Positions 49,357 through 61,699 of a stretch of 64,000 nucleotides of DNA are shown here, piece by piece. The number at the start of each line of letters is the position of its first letter. Position 1 is the stretch's first letter. Source of the stretch: Apis mellifera (Eukaryota; Arthropoda; Insecta; Hymenoptera; Apidae); contig NC_037638.1 of the NCBI RefSeq assembly GCF_003254395.2, positions 9,856,086 through 9,920,085 of the forward strand. The letters are read 5' to 3'. Position numbers and translations under genes: made by a program. The notes under the pieces are model-generated. The model saw only the letters and a program-made list of their open reading frames with translations, was not told where the DNA came from and did not search any database.

Positions 49357-50130
49357 TCTGGATTCTCTTGAATTCTGGAACAGTTCCGACTTCCGTTTTC
49401 TTCGTGGCTCGTTTCTTTTCCTTCTATGTAATATCCGTTTCATTTACTTCGCTCGCGTCTCTTTCTCCTTTCTTTTTTTACTTTTTCGCTTCGATCCTTT
49501 TATTCTTCGAACCAGTCTCGTTTGTAAATCTTTCTTCCAAGCAATGCCGCTCTATGTATTCTCCCGAGCCACGACCTTCGCTCTTTTTTCGCCTTATTTC
49601 CTTTTATTTCACCGCTTACTCTTTGTGTAATCGTACCCTTTCTTTTATTTTCTACGAGGTAAATATTTTTCTAGTAAAACACTCGACTCCTCGTTGCTTC
49701 TTCTGCGTTTCATTGTTTCATGCTCGTTTTGTTTTTTCAGTAATCACGCTTGTCGCTCATCTTCGTTTACCATTTTTCCGATTTCTTCTTCGATAATTCA
49801 ACAATTTGTCAATGTCGATCAATTGTTTTCTTACATTTTAGTTAAAGAGATTCGTGTAATAAATGGAATAAGTGTATTATCATTTATACTTATTCTTACC
49901 GTGATTCATGCTCTCAACTCTTCTTCTCGCTCATACATTCGTGATAAAAATAAGTTGACAAGAAATGTTGGTAATTTTTCAGATTTATTATTATTTCATT
50001 TTTTTTATTCCTTCTTTTATTTGTTTCCTTCCTTCGTTCTTAGCCATCTAATCGAGCGCATCTTCTTTATCTCTCAGTATCGTCTTAGTTCCACTTCAAC
50101 TTGGTTCAGTTACGTAAATTGAGCTTAAAC
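49357..50130. other. Pyrimidine-rich (plus strand) block
   Basis: Strong C+T excess on the plus strand over about 700 bp yields overlapping open frames of 93, 142 and 142 codons in different phases (49349-50122), dominated by Phe/Ser/Leu. These are composition-driven. The block mirrors the purine-rich block near 36.3 kb, with the pyrimidine strand switched. Confidence 0.5.
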
Positions 50131-52560
50131 GATGTGACACCGTGAAAACGTTGGCCAAATGGGCCAGCCGAGCTACAACTGTGCAGTCAAGGGATTTTCA
50201 ACGAGACTAACTATCATTCTTGAGAATTGAGGACGATCCGTTGGTAAAAAATTTCATTCTTTTTCTTGCAAGCTTTTACACGGTGCTTCCTCTATTTGAT
50301 CATGACCAATCTATTCTATTTATCTCACAAATTATTTATCTCTACTACGTGTCCATTATGTGAACAGTGATTGTATATTATGTGAACTGCTTGAATGAAG
50401 CTATCTCAAATTATTTGTCTAATAACAAATGAATTATATTATTTGTCTAACTATGATAAAACAAATATTATAAAATATATGAAATTAAAATTTATATTAT
50501 TTATATCAGATATTAAAATTAGAAAATGAATCTAGATATTTTTCATTATAATTTTAAAGTAAGGTATATTTTTATTAATGGATGATCATCTGTAGTTGTA
50601 TGATAAAATTCATAATAAATAATGATGGAAATCATGTAACAAAGGTGCAGTAGAATTGAAATACAAGGAATATTCTTAAAATTCATCGACCCAGAATATC
50701 CATTTGACGGATTTTAATAATCGTAAAACGCGAGTGTCGATGGCTTTTACGTTTGAAATATAGGATAACAGGTATTAATTAATATTCGATAATCTAGAAT
50801 ATAGGAAAGTAATTTGTATAAGACGGGAATGTGATTAATTTTTATAGAACAGTTAATTTTGATTGATGCACTTTTAATTATTACGAAATTTCCGATTCAC
50901 TTGTATGATTCCGTTTATTTAATTGTACTTTAAATAATTTTTGAAATTTTGAAAAGTTTTTGATACCTGGTGTTAATTGGAAAACTTGACGCGAAACCAG
51001 GGATTAATTGGTTCCATTGATTCGTTTTTAAAGCAATTTTAAGCAGCAGTTTGAACAAGCTGTTACCATTATTCACGGCAAATTCGAAATTTTTTATTCA
51101 TCGAGTAATCATTGCGTTCAATTTACATCCTATTTCTTTCGAAACACAGTATAAAGCAGATTGAAAAAATCCAACCAATTAAAAAGAAAAGTTAATTCTT
51201 CATATGTTTATAGAGTATTAAATTCTTTCTTTTTTTTTTTTTGTAAATTATGATAATTATATTCACATCTATTAATTGCTTTCCTGTAATTTATTTTTCA
51301 CAATTATACTAAAATTTTGATTAACTCTCTACTTAAATGGGGGTATCAACAGTCTGGTTCATCAAATAATCAAAAAAACTAAATTAAAATAATCTGTTTT
51401 TAATAAATTGCTTAATTTTTAAGATCAATTCCCAATTAAATTTAATAAAATTAAAGTTAATATATTTATTTACTTAATTCATTAAACAAGAAGCTAAATA
51501 ATAAGATTCAACATAATTGAGACGGATGATAAGAATTATTTAATATCTATCAGCTTTAAAAAATGAATGAAGAGCTTTAAAACCGATGGAGAAAAAAAAA
51601 ATCTAACGAAAATAAAAGTAATTGTAGAAATAAAAATTCCATAAGAAGAATATAAACTTGTAAACGGAAAATAACGAGAGACAATTACAGTTTAATGTAT
51701 TTAAACGAATTCAATTATTGAAGAAATGCAACTGCAACAAGAAAAATACGAAACGTATACGAAACGTAGATCAGCAATTTAATCCACAACACAGAAATTA
51801 AGAATTGAAATAAATACAAGAATCAGGATCTTTACGTAATTCTTTTTTTCGATCTTATCAATTTATTATTTTTGTATTGTCCACAATTACATCGACTTAT
51901 TGCGACGATTACGAATTATAAGGATTGCACAAGTTCGTGTCAACCCGAGACATATGCTTCTAACAATAGTAGAAAATTTGTGCGTGTAATTAGCCTGCGA
52001 ATTTAATGCGCGAAAGTAATTTTCACGCGCGGAGAATTGTCTCGGAATTTATATACACGCGTTTCGCGCGATAACGCTGGAAGAATGGTAGTTCGGTTTC
52101 CGGTTCGCCATTCGTTAAATGTAACTGGTTTTGAATGGCTCATGCTCATTTCATATTAATCAGCCGTTGTTTCGACGATACGTTTATATTATCGTCAAAC
52201 ATTAATAATGTTCAAGAGACCCATCGATGATATTACGTTTGAAAATTTTATTTTAGTAATTAGATAAAATGTAGAAAAATAAACTTGAAACGTAGATTTC
52301 CCTCAACTTTTCCATCACTCTCGAGTGGGATTCAATTTTTTGAAATTGCAAGCGAATAAATAATCTCAAAAGTATTTATTATGACAGAATACCTTTCGTT
52401 TTAAACATTTCAAGAAGATCAAAATTTAAGATTCATATTAAAGAATATAGCTAATATATCAGAAGCAATATTCCAAAGAATAATCAAATAATAATTCCAT
52501 CGTCAACTTCATCCCTCTCCAGATCCAAATCAATCGTTCTAAAGCAGCAGTAAATAGTAA
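50131..52560. other. AT-rich desert
   Basis: A weak minus-strand copy of the dispersed motif family is likely at 50320-50355 (ATTTATCTCTACTACGTGTCC on plus). T-run at 51229-51241. Nothing else supported. Confidence 0.45.
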
Positions 52561-53170
52561 AATAAGCAAAACTTGCTTTTACCAAAATATCATTTCTCTC
52601 AAACGACAATCATCGAACAATGCAATTTCACCAGTTCTACCGTTTTATCGAGAAGACGACAGCATCCAAGACAAAATTCAAGGTCGTACAAGCAAATTAA
52701 AGAATCAATCCCACCCACCACCAACTACAGAACCGCATTCCAGCGAGGTTTCGCCAACGTAGCTCGACTTGGTCGTTGTGCGCGGTTCGTTTAACCACGG
52801 CCAGCTTCGTATTTCGTTGCACAAAAGCCCGATCCCATGAATGGAAGAGAGGTGGTGGTGGGGTCGAAAGGGTCTGGTATCTTCGGGCTACGGGGTGGCA
52901 CGATTGAAAGCGACGCGGTTTCAGAGGCTGCGGAACGAGGGCAGGCCACAACTAACTGTAACGGACCTACTGTTTGCACAGATAAGAGTAATTAATGTCT
53001 CGGTTGTGGGCTCCTGGGGCGACTCTCGTCGACTCGCCAATAACTGCCCTCTTTCTTCGTGGATGCGCCAAGAGGCTCGAGAAGGTGGGAAGTAACGTGA
53101 CGAGAACTGTTAAACGACTATGTTAGTACACGAGTTGTATGGCGTATAAGCCGTGTTGCTTGGTCGATTG
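52561..53170. other. GC island with a G-rich tract
   Basis: GGTGGTGGTGGGG (52851-52863) could form a two-tetrad G-quadruplex on the plus strand. Overlapping short frames on both strands (52573-53095), none with a true ATG plus splice support. Candidate promoter or untranslated exon. Confidence 0.4.
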
Positions 53171-54190
53171 AGCAAGAGTGGTAGGATGTTTTGAAAAGAA
53201 GATAAATGTGACTGCAAGCTACGTTGTGTGTTGAGTTTTTGGGGACGTGGATCGTGTTTCTGGTTTTGAATAGCTTGATGTATTTTATAGATTTTTTTTT
53301 TTTTGGTTAATTATGTGATTGTTCTAACATTCTTTTCATTTTGAATAGTGTTCATGTATTCTTGAATTTATTTATTTATTTATTTTTTAGAAGATTAAAT
53401 GATGGAGTTAAGCCTATATTCAAAAAGCTTTATGTGGTATATATATATTAGAAAATTATATATTTTCAAATTAATCGTATTCTCGTTGTAAGAATGTGTT
53501 TAGCTTAATTCTGTTGAATTTTTTTTAAATTTTTTTATTAAGACCCGATTTAAGTAAATAATTTAAGATGTTTAATTCGCCTCTTTTATTCATTGAACAA
53601 TGGATATCTCTGCTTCTCTGTTCTTTTATTGCATAACATCTTTGTATTTTCCTGTATTGTTAGAAATTTTGAAATGAACGGAAAAGAAGCTTTATTGGGA
53701 TAATTCTTGTATTGTCATTTTTTGTATAATGTTTCTTAAAGAAAAAAGAATAATATCGGAAAGATTCGTATTGGAATTTTATCCAATTTTAATAGAAAAA
53801 AATTGTGAAAGAAAATATTAAATAGAAATAGAAACTATTTCCATACTTTTCTCAATATTTCCTATTTTTTCAAATGGATATTTATTAATTATTTTTAAAT
53901 ATTCAAAAAAAAAAGATAATTCAAAAACATTTTGCAAAATCATATATATGAATTAATATTAATATTTCTCGAATAAATCATATTAGAAACATTAGATATC
54001 TCGATTCTTCTATTATTATATTTTTCGAATACCAATTAAAAACGTATAGATTTCAACAATTTTAATATAATTTTGATTAATAATTTCTTTTTAATTTCGA
54101 AAACATTGTTCAATAATCCAACATTAATTGCCCTCATCCTATATCTGGAAATCAGAGGTGAAAAATATCAGTTCTTGAACATCGATTGCC
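53171..54190. other. AT-rich desert
   Basis: (ATTT)n at 53366-53387 and several T/A runs. No gene. Confidence 0.5.
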
Positions 54191-54800
54191 TCTCTTCCTA
54201 AGTATTCGTAATGGATTGAACTTCAAACTGAGTAGAGTCATGGAAGACTCGTATTCGAGTACCATCGATTTCACGCATCTTCGATTTTAATGGTACAGCC
54301 ATTCGCATAATAACACGGGAAACGAAATGGAACGAAAAATTTCCAGAGTTTTGCGAAACAATTAAGCTTGGAAAAAACTCGAAACTCGAAGTAAGGTTTG
54401 GAAAGTTGATTTCAACGATCGTTAGCGATATACGAAACATCGGATCCTTATCCATGATAAATACCATGTTTCGTAAACCGCGGCTCACGGTTCCAAAAAA
54501 AAAAAAAAAAAAAAAGAAGAGAAGTTTGGTCGTCGAAGTTGCTCAACTTTCCATTCAATATAAGCCAAGATATTCCGTAGTCGCGGGGCCAACCGCGAAT
54601 AAACCGAACTGCAACGGCATCAGGATCTTAAATAAGATACTCGTTATGTGATGCCAGAACTGCTGAAGCCCCCCCTATAATCTTTCTGGAGGGGGTGGGA
54701 TTAAACTTTGACTTCACGAGTTTGCTTCCGACGCTGCGCTTTATCCGAGGAGGACTTGAAGGAGGAAAAAAGGAAGGGAAGGGAGGGATTCTTGTTCAGT
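54191..54800. other. GC-richer island with poly-A run and G/C tracts
   Basis: About 20 A at 54497-54517; C7 (54669-54675) faces GGAGGGGGTGGG (54688-54699) and can form a GC-only stem. The 81-codon plus frame through the A-run encodes poly-Lys and is not called. Confidence 0.45.
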
Positions 54801-55600
54801 TTACTTGTAAAAGTTTTTAAAAAAATGTTGGTGGAGCAAAAAAGAAAAAAGAAAGAAAGATACGCTTGCAGGTGTTGCATATGAAAATATTATTTTATAT
54901 AACGGGGATGATACTTGTTTTCCAGAAAAATGAATTTTGCGATGAAAGATTTTTTGAAAAATGGAACGAAAAAATATGAATTGAAAAATATTCTTGTGTT
55001 CGCAGATGTGTATCGAATAATTGAAATTTGTGGAGGAGATGGAATTGTTATATGTATCTGTATGAATAATTTTTATTACTTTGAATATTTTACGTGATAT
55101 AGAAGAAATTTTAAAAAGATTTTGATTCCGGATTGTATTTTTATATATGATCGAATAATTTTAGGAAAAGCTCAGATTCAATTGTCAGAAATTTAATTTA
55201 ATTCTACAACAGTTCAAGAGAGTTTAATTATTTTACAATTGTTCTCTATAGTAGTCAATAGTTTCCAAGAATTTGATCTATTTGATAGCATTAAACTTCA
55301 ATGGATTGTATCTAAGTAATCTATAGTAAGCTGCTTATTTATTCATCTTGATATAGACAAAAGCATAATAATTTCATTAAAATATTCTCTTTCGTTCAAT
55401 TTATATTATCTTTAAATTAAAATAATTATACAATAATTATATAAAAGTGTTCAACAAATCAATACTTATATTTCAGTTAAAAGTGAAATGTAATATTATT
55501 TTTATAAATTTAGATAAGTGTCACGTATCAAAATTATAAATTGTTAAAACAGAGTTAAATTCTTGAATAGTAGGGAACAAGTTTTATTGTAAAATTTCAT
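54801..55600. other. AT-rich stretch
   Basis: A cttgttttccag acceptor-like text before 54930 precedes a 55-codon frame starting ATGAATTTTGC; considered chance. Confidence 0.4.
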
Positions 55601-55810
55601 CGTGGCAATCGTCGTGGAGATCGAATAAAAGGAATTAGTATTGTGCACGTGAGTTTTCAGGAGCAATGGGATCGTCTCTAACTGCCAACAGCTATTACAG
55701 CGTGCAGAAACCGCCGCGAATCTACCGCTGACCTTTCCATGATCCTTTCAAAGGATTAAACTTTAACGTGTCCGTGGTAACCGCTTTCTGAAACGACAAC
55801 CGGAAACAAT
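55601..55810. promoter_or_regulatory. Small GC-richer element with a TCF-like palindrome
   Basis: ATCCTTTCAAAGGAT (55742-55756) is a perfect inverted repeat around one base and includes TTCAAAGG, the reverse of a TCF/Pangolin-type CCTTTGAA. GTGCACGTGAG near 55644 contains an E-box. The flanks are AT-rich. Enhancer-like by motif content only. Confidence 0.3.
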
Positions 55811-58190
55811 TATTTTCATTAACAAAGTATCTGATCAAACATGATTCGTAATTGTGTCTCATTAAAAAGAGAAGAAATAATCATCAAGTGTATAAAATTG
55901 TATTATTCATGGATTCTATTCAACGATAATCTTAATATAGGATGCACTTAATCCTCAACCAGTTACGACTGGGTCATTTGAAACCCAAGTGTTGAATGGA
56001 ACAAAGGAACGCGTACTTAGCGCTTTGCATAGTGAATTGTGGTATTTCGAAATACAAGGAAATATGTTAATGATAAATTATGATTTTCACAGTAGATATT
56101 TTTATAATTTTTTATTAAAATTTAAAAAATTGTTTAAGATTAAGAATTAAAGTTTTTTTTTTTCGAAGTAATCGATGAAAATTACGCGATAAAAAAGAAA
56201 AATTTCTCGACAGATTCGTATAATTACATGAAATGGAGAGAGAATTATTTGTAAAAAGTAAAGCTGGTTTTAATGTTGGACAAATGAAGCTGGGAATTGC
56301 TTTCGTTAAACGTATATACATACAACTGCTAATATTTACTGTCTCTTAAAGATTTTTAGCAAATTAAAGTTTGAAAGTAAAAATTTGTTTTATTAAAAAT
56401 AATTGTAATAAAATAATTTTTGGTCAAAGTTCATTATTATAAATCTTGAATTCTTTGATTCAAGGAAAATGTAAAGCAAAATTAAGATTTATATAGGATG
56501 GAGAGGATGTTTCGTAAGATCTAAATCGAATCCTAATTCGCGAGTAAGACTTGAAAGTGAAGATTTATCTCTCGAATAGACGGTAGTTCTTAAAATTTTA
56601 TGTCGAGATTTATTTTAAGCATAAAATTTTTCTTCTTCGTTAGTTATTTCGATATAAGAGATTAAATTACGTTTCTACATTATAAATGTTCATCTTCGAT
56701 TCATGAAAGGAATATTAAAATTCGTGCGGCAAATCCATTGGGTGAAGTGTCCTCAATATTATACCGGATATCCATTAATTTCGTAACGACCTTGAAAGTA
56801 ATGCAATTAAAATCTGTAGATATTCTGTCCTGATTTAATTAACGAATCGCTTGAAATTGCATCGAAAGTTGGCTCAACGATGCTTCAATGTTACATATCT
56901 ATGATGAAATGTACAATTGATGATGAAATTTTTTAAACTAATTACTTTAATATTTGTACAATACGATGAATGATACATCTCGTCCGAATATCTTTTCTTT
57001 TGCCATTTTTAATCAACTAATTAAAATATAAGATATTATAATAAAAAAATGACAGAAGATATATAAAGTTTCTAAAAATAATTATCACATTAAAATGTAA
57101 ACATTGGATTAAAAAGTTTTGTGAGAATTTTAATTAAGAAACTTTTCCAAAAGTCGAAGAAATTGAAGGAGTTAAAAGATTTAAAAGCTGGTTTATTTCC
57201 ATTTAAAAAATATGTAAATTCCCTTCAGTAAGAATTTAGAAAAGTTGTTTAGAATTCTCAAAAGTGAACATTTTTTTTTTCTCTCTCTAGAAGATCCAAT
57301 TAATAAAAATAATTTGTACAAAAATGTAAAATTAATAGAATATATGTACATATTTGAATAATTTTATATTTGAATAATTTAAACAATTTCTTCTCGTCAT
57401 ATTTGCTTATATTCTCTAATAAATTATAAGCATTCCTATTTTAATGCAACTCACGATTCCTTATATGAGAATGTATTTCGTATTCGTGGAACCTTAAAGA
57501 TTTTAGCAACATAGGAATTATAGCATCGCTATTTCGATTACGCCACTCACGAATTCGAGTTTACCCTCAACCTAGATCGTACGGATCGTAGTTTATCTTA
57601 ACTATTCCAGAAAGACCAACGGTAGACTGGAAACTAGACACTTGGTGCATCATCGATTTCCCAACAGATAAATATAGTCAATACTAGAATCTTTTTTCTC
57701 TATTCGTTCAAAATCCGTATTCTCTATATTCTGATTCCATATCTATAAAATATATATAAAATATATATATAATAATTATTCAAAGCAATATGCAATATAT
57801 ATGCACTTATCGAAAACGTGTATTATTACGAATATAAATTTGTTTGTTCAATTATATAACGCTACAATAACCTTCGTATCAATATTTGAAAACGTGTTGT
57901 TCGTCGTTGCAATTCAACTATTCATATTATTTAAACGACACATTTACATTCGGTTTTAAAATTACGCGGAAAATATATTTAAAATGAAAATATTTCTTAA
58001 ATAAATCGCACAATATTTTTCCTATTTAAATCTTCCCCGTTACTTCTGCGAATATTAATGATACTGAAGAAAAAATATTTTCCTTCGTAGAAAATTATAC
58101 AATATCCTCTCTCTAATTCCCAATCTTCGCGTTATCAACTGTACAAAGCATTCTTCCCGCAGAAATATGTATAAATCGAATCGAAATATG
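55811..58190. other. AT-rich desert
   Basis: A less AT-rich patch at 57530-57650 with a repeated GATCGTA word. TA-rich microsatellite-like run at 57747-57772. No gene supported. Confidence 0.5.
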
Positions 58191-58387
58191 GAATTATCCC
58201 CACTTCCGGAACGATTATTACCATCGAACGCAATCGTTCGCTAATAGATCGGTATAAACAACTTGCTAAGGAACGTCAAGCTCACCCCCTCACTCGCTAG
58301 TTCGCGAGTTAATAGCCCGTACTTAGAGCTCGTAACTCTAAGGGGCGATCTAGATAAAGCTGCTTTATGAAGCCAGAGTGTGTACAC

Positions 58388-58493
58388 ACAGTTCCTCTTC
58401 TCGAGTCGGTCGCGCGACGTCGCGTCGAGTCGCCAACAATGCCTGTTTCAAGCTAACTCAGGCCATCGAGAGACCAACTTCAGGTATTTTCTC
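58388..58493 (+). promoter_or_regulatory. Possible untranslated first exon with CpG palindrome
   Basis: A GC island (58190-58640) contains the 12-bp palindrome CGCGACGTCGCG (58413-58424) flanked by direct CGAGTCG repeats, with a CRE-like GACGTC core. Downstream CTTCAG|GTATTT (GT at 58494-58495) is a plausible donor. The only ATG in the segment (58439) opens a 5-codon uORF. If transcribed rightward, this could be a 5'-UTR exon with its coding exons beyond the window. Confidence 0.25.
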
Positions 58494-58640
58494 ATACACG
58501 AGTTTGTCCACGCCATAGTTTCTGGAACGTTAACAGGCTGTTTCTAGTAGCGAACGGGCACGTTGATTTACGAGGATAATGTTGTCCACGCGAACGAAAC
58601 TTGACGATTACTTGAAATCATTTCTTTGCTACGATTTAAT

Positions 58641-60320
58641 CCGCCTTTCTTCGAATTATCATGTTTCTGGGTTAATTTGCCGCGTGAATGTTACGTTTTG
58701 GTAAATTTTTAGAGGATTTTAGAGTTTGTTGTTTGTCGTGTCTTCAAATCCACGATTATCTATTATTCTGATTAATGATTTATGCCACTTAATACATCGT
58801 GAATGTTTGATTCTATTGTCTCATTTGGATGCTTGTATTGTCTGATTATGATTGCTTTACTCTACTTAGTTGATTTATTGGTAAATGGGCTTTGGCAATG
58901 TACATAATCAAATTCTTATCAAATTCTTTTTCTCTTATTCACGTATGAAAGTTTCTTATAATTTTAATATAAAGATAGAAATATAGATAAGTATATTTTT
59001 TAATAGTGATAGGAAAATATTCAAATTTTCATGGAAATATGATTAATCATTAATTCTTGAATATATTCTATTCATATCTTATTCATTATTAATAGGAAGA
59101 AATCTAAGACTTATCAGATGTATAATATTGAACATTTCGAAATCGATCCTATTTATTCTTGGCGATTAATATGTTGTAAAGGAATAGGTATACGATCTAT
59201 TGCAAGTATTTATACATGTAAATGTATTTTCACATTATCCCGTTCGAAGATCCTTCGCCCACGATACGAGAACACATGAATATGTAAGAATAGTACGATT
59301 TGTCGCGATATTTCACTGTTTTTAGCCGCGCAATTTATATTCAGTTCCTGTTTCCGCCTGTATTCCAAACATCGATCGAGCTTTTCTGTACTAGAGCTTT
59401 GTTTTTATGATAGTCGCGAATTGACTTGTTTGAAAATTGGAAGAAATTTTGTATTCTATCTTTTTTGCATACGCATGAGATTTCTTCTTGAATTTTCTCT
59501 TTCGTTGACAAATTGAAGATTGATAAATTTAAATAAATTTAAATGATCTGCAAAGACAATGATGCGTCAATGACATTAAATATTAAACAAAATTAATTGA
59601 ATTATTTGATTAAATTTAAATTAAATTTAAATTAACACATTCTTGTCGTTCTTCAATTAAGAATTTTATCGAAATTAAGTAATTCCAATCTATATTTGAT
59701 ATTTCAAATAAAAACCTATAACGCGTTAATTCATCATAATAATAACGAATCCATGAAATTAAATCAACATTGGAAACATTTCTGTTTTCCAAGTTTTATT
59801 TTTCCGATCGTAAAATCGAAGAATAAATAAATACTTATCATTTAGAATTCGGAAAACTCGTATTGATTATTCAAACGCGTCGTTCGTCACTAATCGATAA
59901 CAAGCGACAATTACCGAAAATTGGTCAATTAAAGAACGTAATGCAATTGCATTTTACGTTTCATTCGAATTAAATACATTCATTATCGACTTGATGTCCA
60001 GCGTACCATCTATTGACTTATATATACGTTTGACAATGTATCGATAAGAATCGATGAATTATCGCTACATATATATTCATAGATGCTAAAGAAATATTGA
60101 TTTTTTTTTCTTTTGACATGTAATTTAACATCATATCGTACGATCATACGTGTTACGTACATTCTTTGCAATATCAAATGTTCATCACTATTGTTGACAA
60201 AAACGTGTATTGATAATTTATCTACGAAACTAGCAACATACGGCACACAATACGTTTCTACAGTTTTTTTGATAGCAACGAGTGCGATAACATTTCGGAT
60301 CGCTATCGCGTAGAATTCGC
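58641..60320. other. AT-rich desert
   Basis: A weak copy of the dispersed motif family may lie at 58840-58875. Frames at 60010-60313 on both strands overlap and lack signals. Confidence 0.45.
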
Positions 60321-61240
60321 GGCAAAAAAAATAAAGAAAGAGTCACGGGACGTGCAAAGTGAATTTATGGAGGAGAGAAAGCGACGAAATATTTTTGATA
60401 GCCTCTTCTAATACGCGATAGTATAGTGCGTCAACTATGCAAATAATTCTAAATGTTTGTATTTCGCTGGAAGGGGGGCATGAAAAGCGGGAAGAACGGA
60501 TAAACGAACAAAGGATAACGCTTAACTGTAACTGACTCCTCTGCGATTTCGTCGACGAGTGGTCGAATCGTTCTATATGAAACGGTCGTCGTTCGAGTGG
60601 AAAACGTCAGGCCCGTTCATTGTCTGAAAAAAAGAGGTTTTCCCGCGCGTGTACAGAGTATGTAGAGAGATTCTAAAGGGACACCGTTCAAAAGATGAAG
60701 TAAAATGGAATAAAATTGGGATTTTATAACGAACGAATTGGGGTGAAAGGATATATAAAAAATACGATGCAACTCCATTTAGATGGATAAAATTTTAGCT
60801 ACTGGTTGGTTAATTGAATCGTAATTGAAACATCATTCGAACAATTGCTAAAGTATTATTCTATATTTAGGATGAAGAAGATACAGAATGATTTTTAGAT
60901 AAATTATATTACAAATAATATTGGATTAATATTAAAATACATTTCTCGAAACTCTTCAATTATAAAGAATATTAATTCATTCGTATAACATTTTTGAAAA
61001 ATACTTCTTGAATATATTTATATCATACCTTATAAAAATACGTGTAGAACAATTATTTATAGATGAAAATAAGAAGTCTCATAAATAAAATAAAATCGCA
61101 TATAATTTAATTCTTCTCATAACACGAACGAAATAATTAATAATTATTCCAAATTTATAAAGCATCGGATGATGCAATTATGATACAATTATATAAAAAA
61201 CGCACTTGTCATAATATATATACATATTATTTCTAATGTA
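60321..61240. other. GC island (60330-60690) then AT-rich stretch
   Basis: The island is purine- and CpG-rich without a coherent ORF. 60700-61240 is AT-rich and holds nothing recognised. Confidence 0.45.
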
Positions 61241-61437
61241 ATTATCCACGACAACAGAATAGACGACACAAATCGACGCCGTGAATTCGACCGTGAATTA
61301 TCATCTATTCGAATAACAATACTTCGCACGCGACGAGATCGTAAACAGTTCCGTATAACGCGATCCGACATTCGATAACTAATTCTGTCGGGATCGTGCG
61401 CCGTTCAGGCACACACAGAACCAGCAGGTGGGCGAAT

Positions 61438-61445
61438 TATAAAAG
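61438..61445 (+). promoter_or_regulatory. TATAAAAG box in a GC-rich island
   Basis: A consensus TATA box stands in GC-rich sequence (GGCGAATTATAAAAGCGCGG), where it is unlikely to arise by base composition alone. The predicted start is about 61470. A CCT|GTAAGT donor follows at 61685. Confidence 0.4.
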
Positions 61446-61469
61446 CGCGGCCACCGTTCGCGGTGCCCG

Positions 61470-61684
61470 AAAAAGTCTAATTTATCGTCGGGGTGAAATA
61501 TCGCTGGCAAAAAGAGAGGAGGGAAGCGACAAAATATTTCGACCACTTTGCCTAGAAGAGAATTCGTTCTTTCGCGAATATGAAAACGAGCACGACCATT
61601 CTCCACTCATTTTAAAATAGACCGCGCCAAGTAAAAGAGAAAAACTGTCCGTTTCCGTGACGCGGATAACACGGAGTATGGCCT
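61470..61684 (+). other. Possible TATA-driven first exon
   Basis: Lies between the expected start downstream of the TATAAAAG box and a consensus GTAAGT donor at 61685-61690. Overlapping frames in both directions (61379-61727) are open, so no coding call is made; the product, if any, would be encoded further right. Confidence 0.28.
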
Positions 61685-61699
61685 GTAAGTGATTGTGTA

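Noticed and set aside
49349..50122. Three overlapping plus-strand open frames of 93, 142 and 142 codons
   Set aside because: They lie in different phases of the same C/T-skewed block and are Phe/Ser/Leu-rich; composition explains them.
54406..54651. 81-codon frame with a poly-lysine run
   Set aside because: The lysines come from an A20 homopolymer; no coding support.
54915..55097. Frame following a cttgttttccag acceptor-like text
   Set aside because: Short, Ile/Asn/Tyr-rich and without donor or stop context; likely chance.
60010..60313. Overlapping frames on both strands
   Set aside because: Neither frame begins with ATG and they are mutually exclusive; no splice support.
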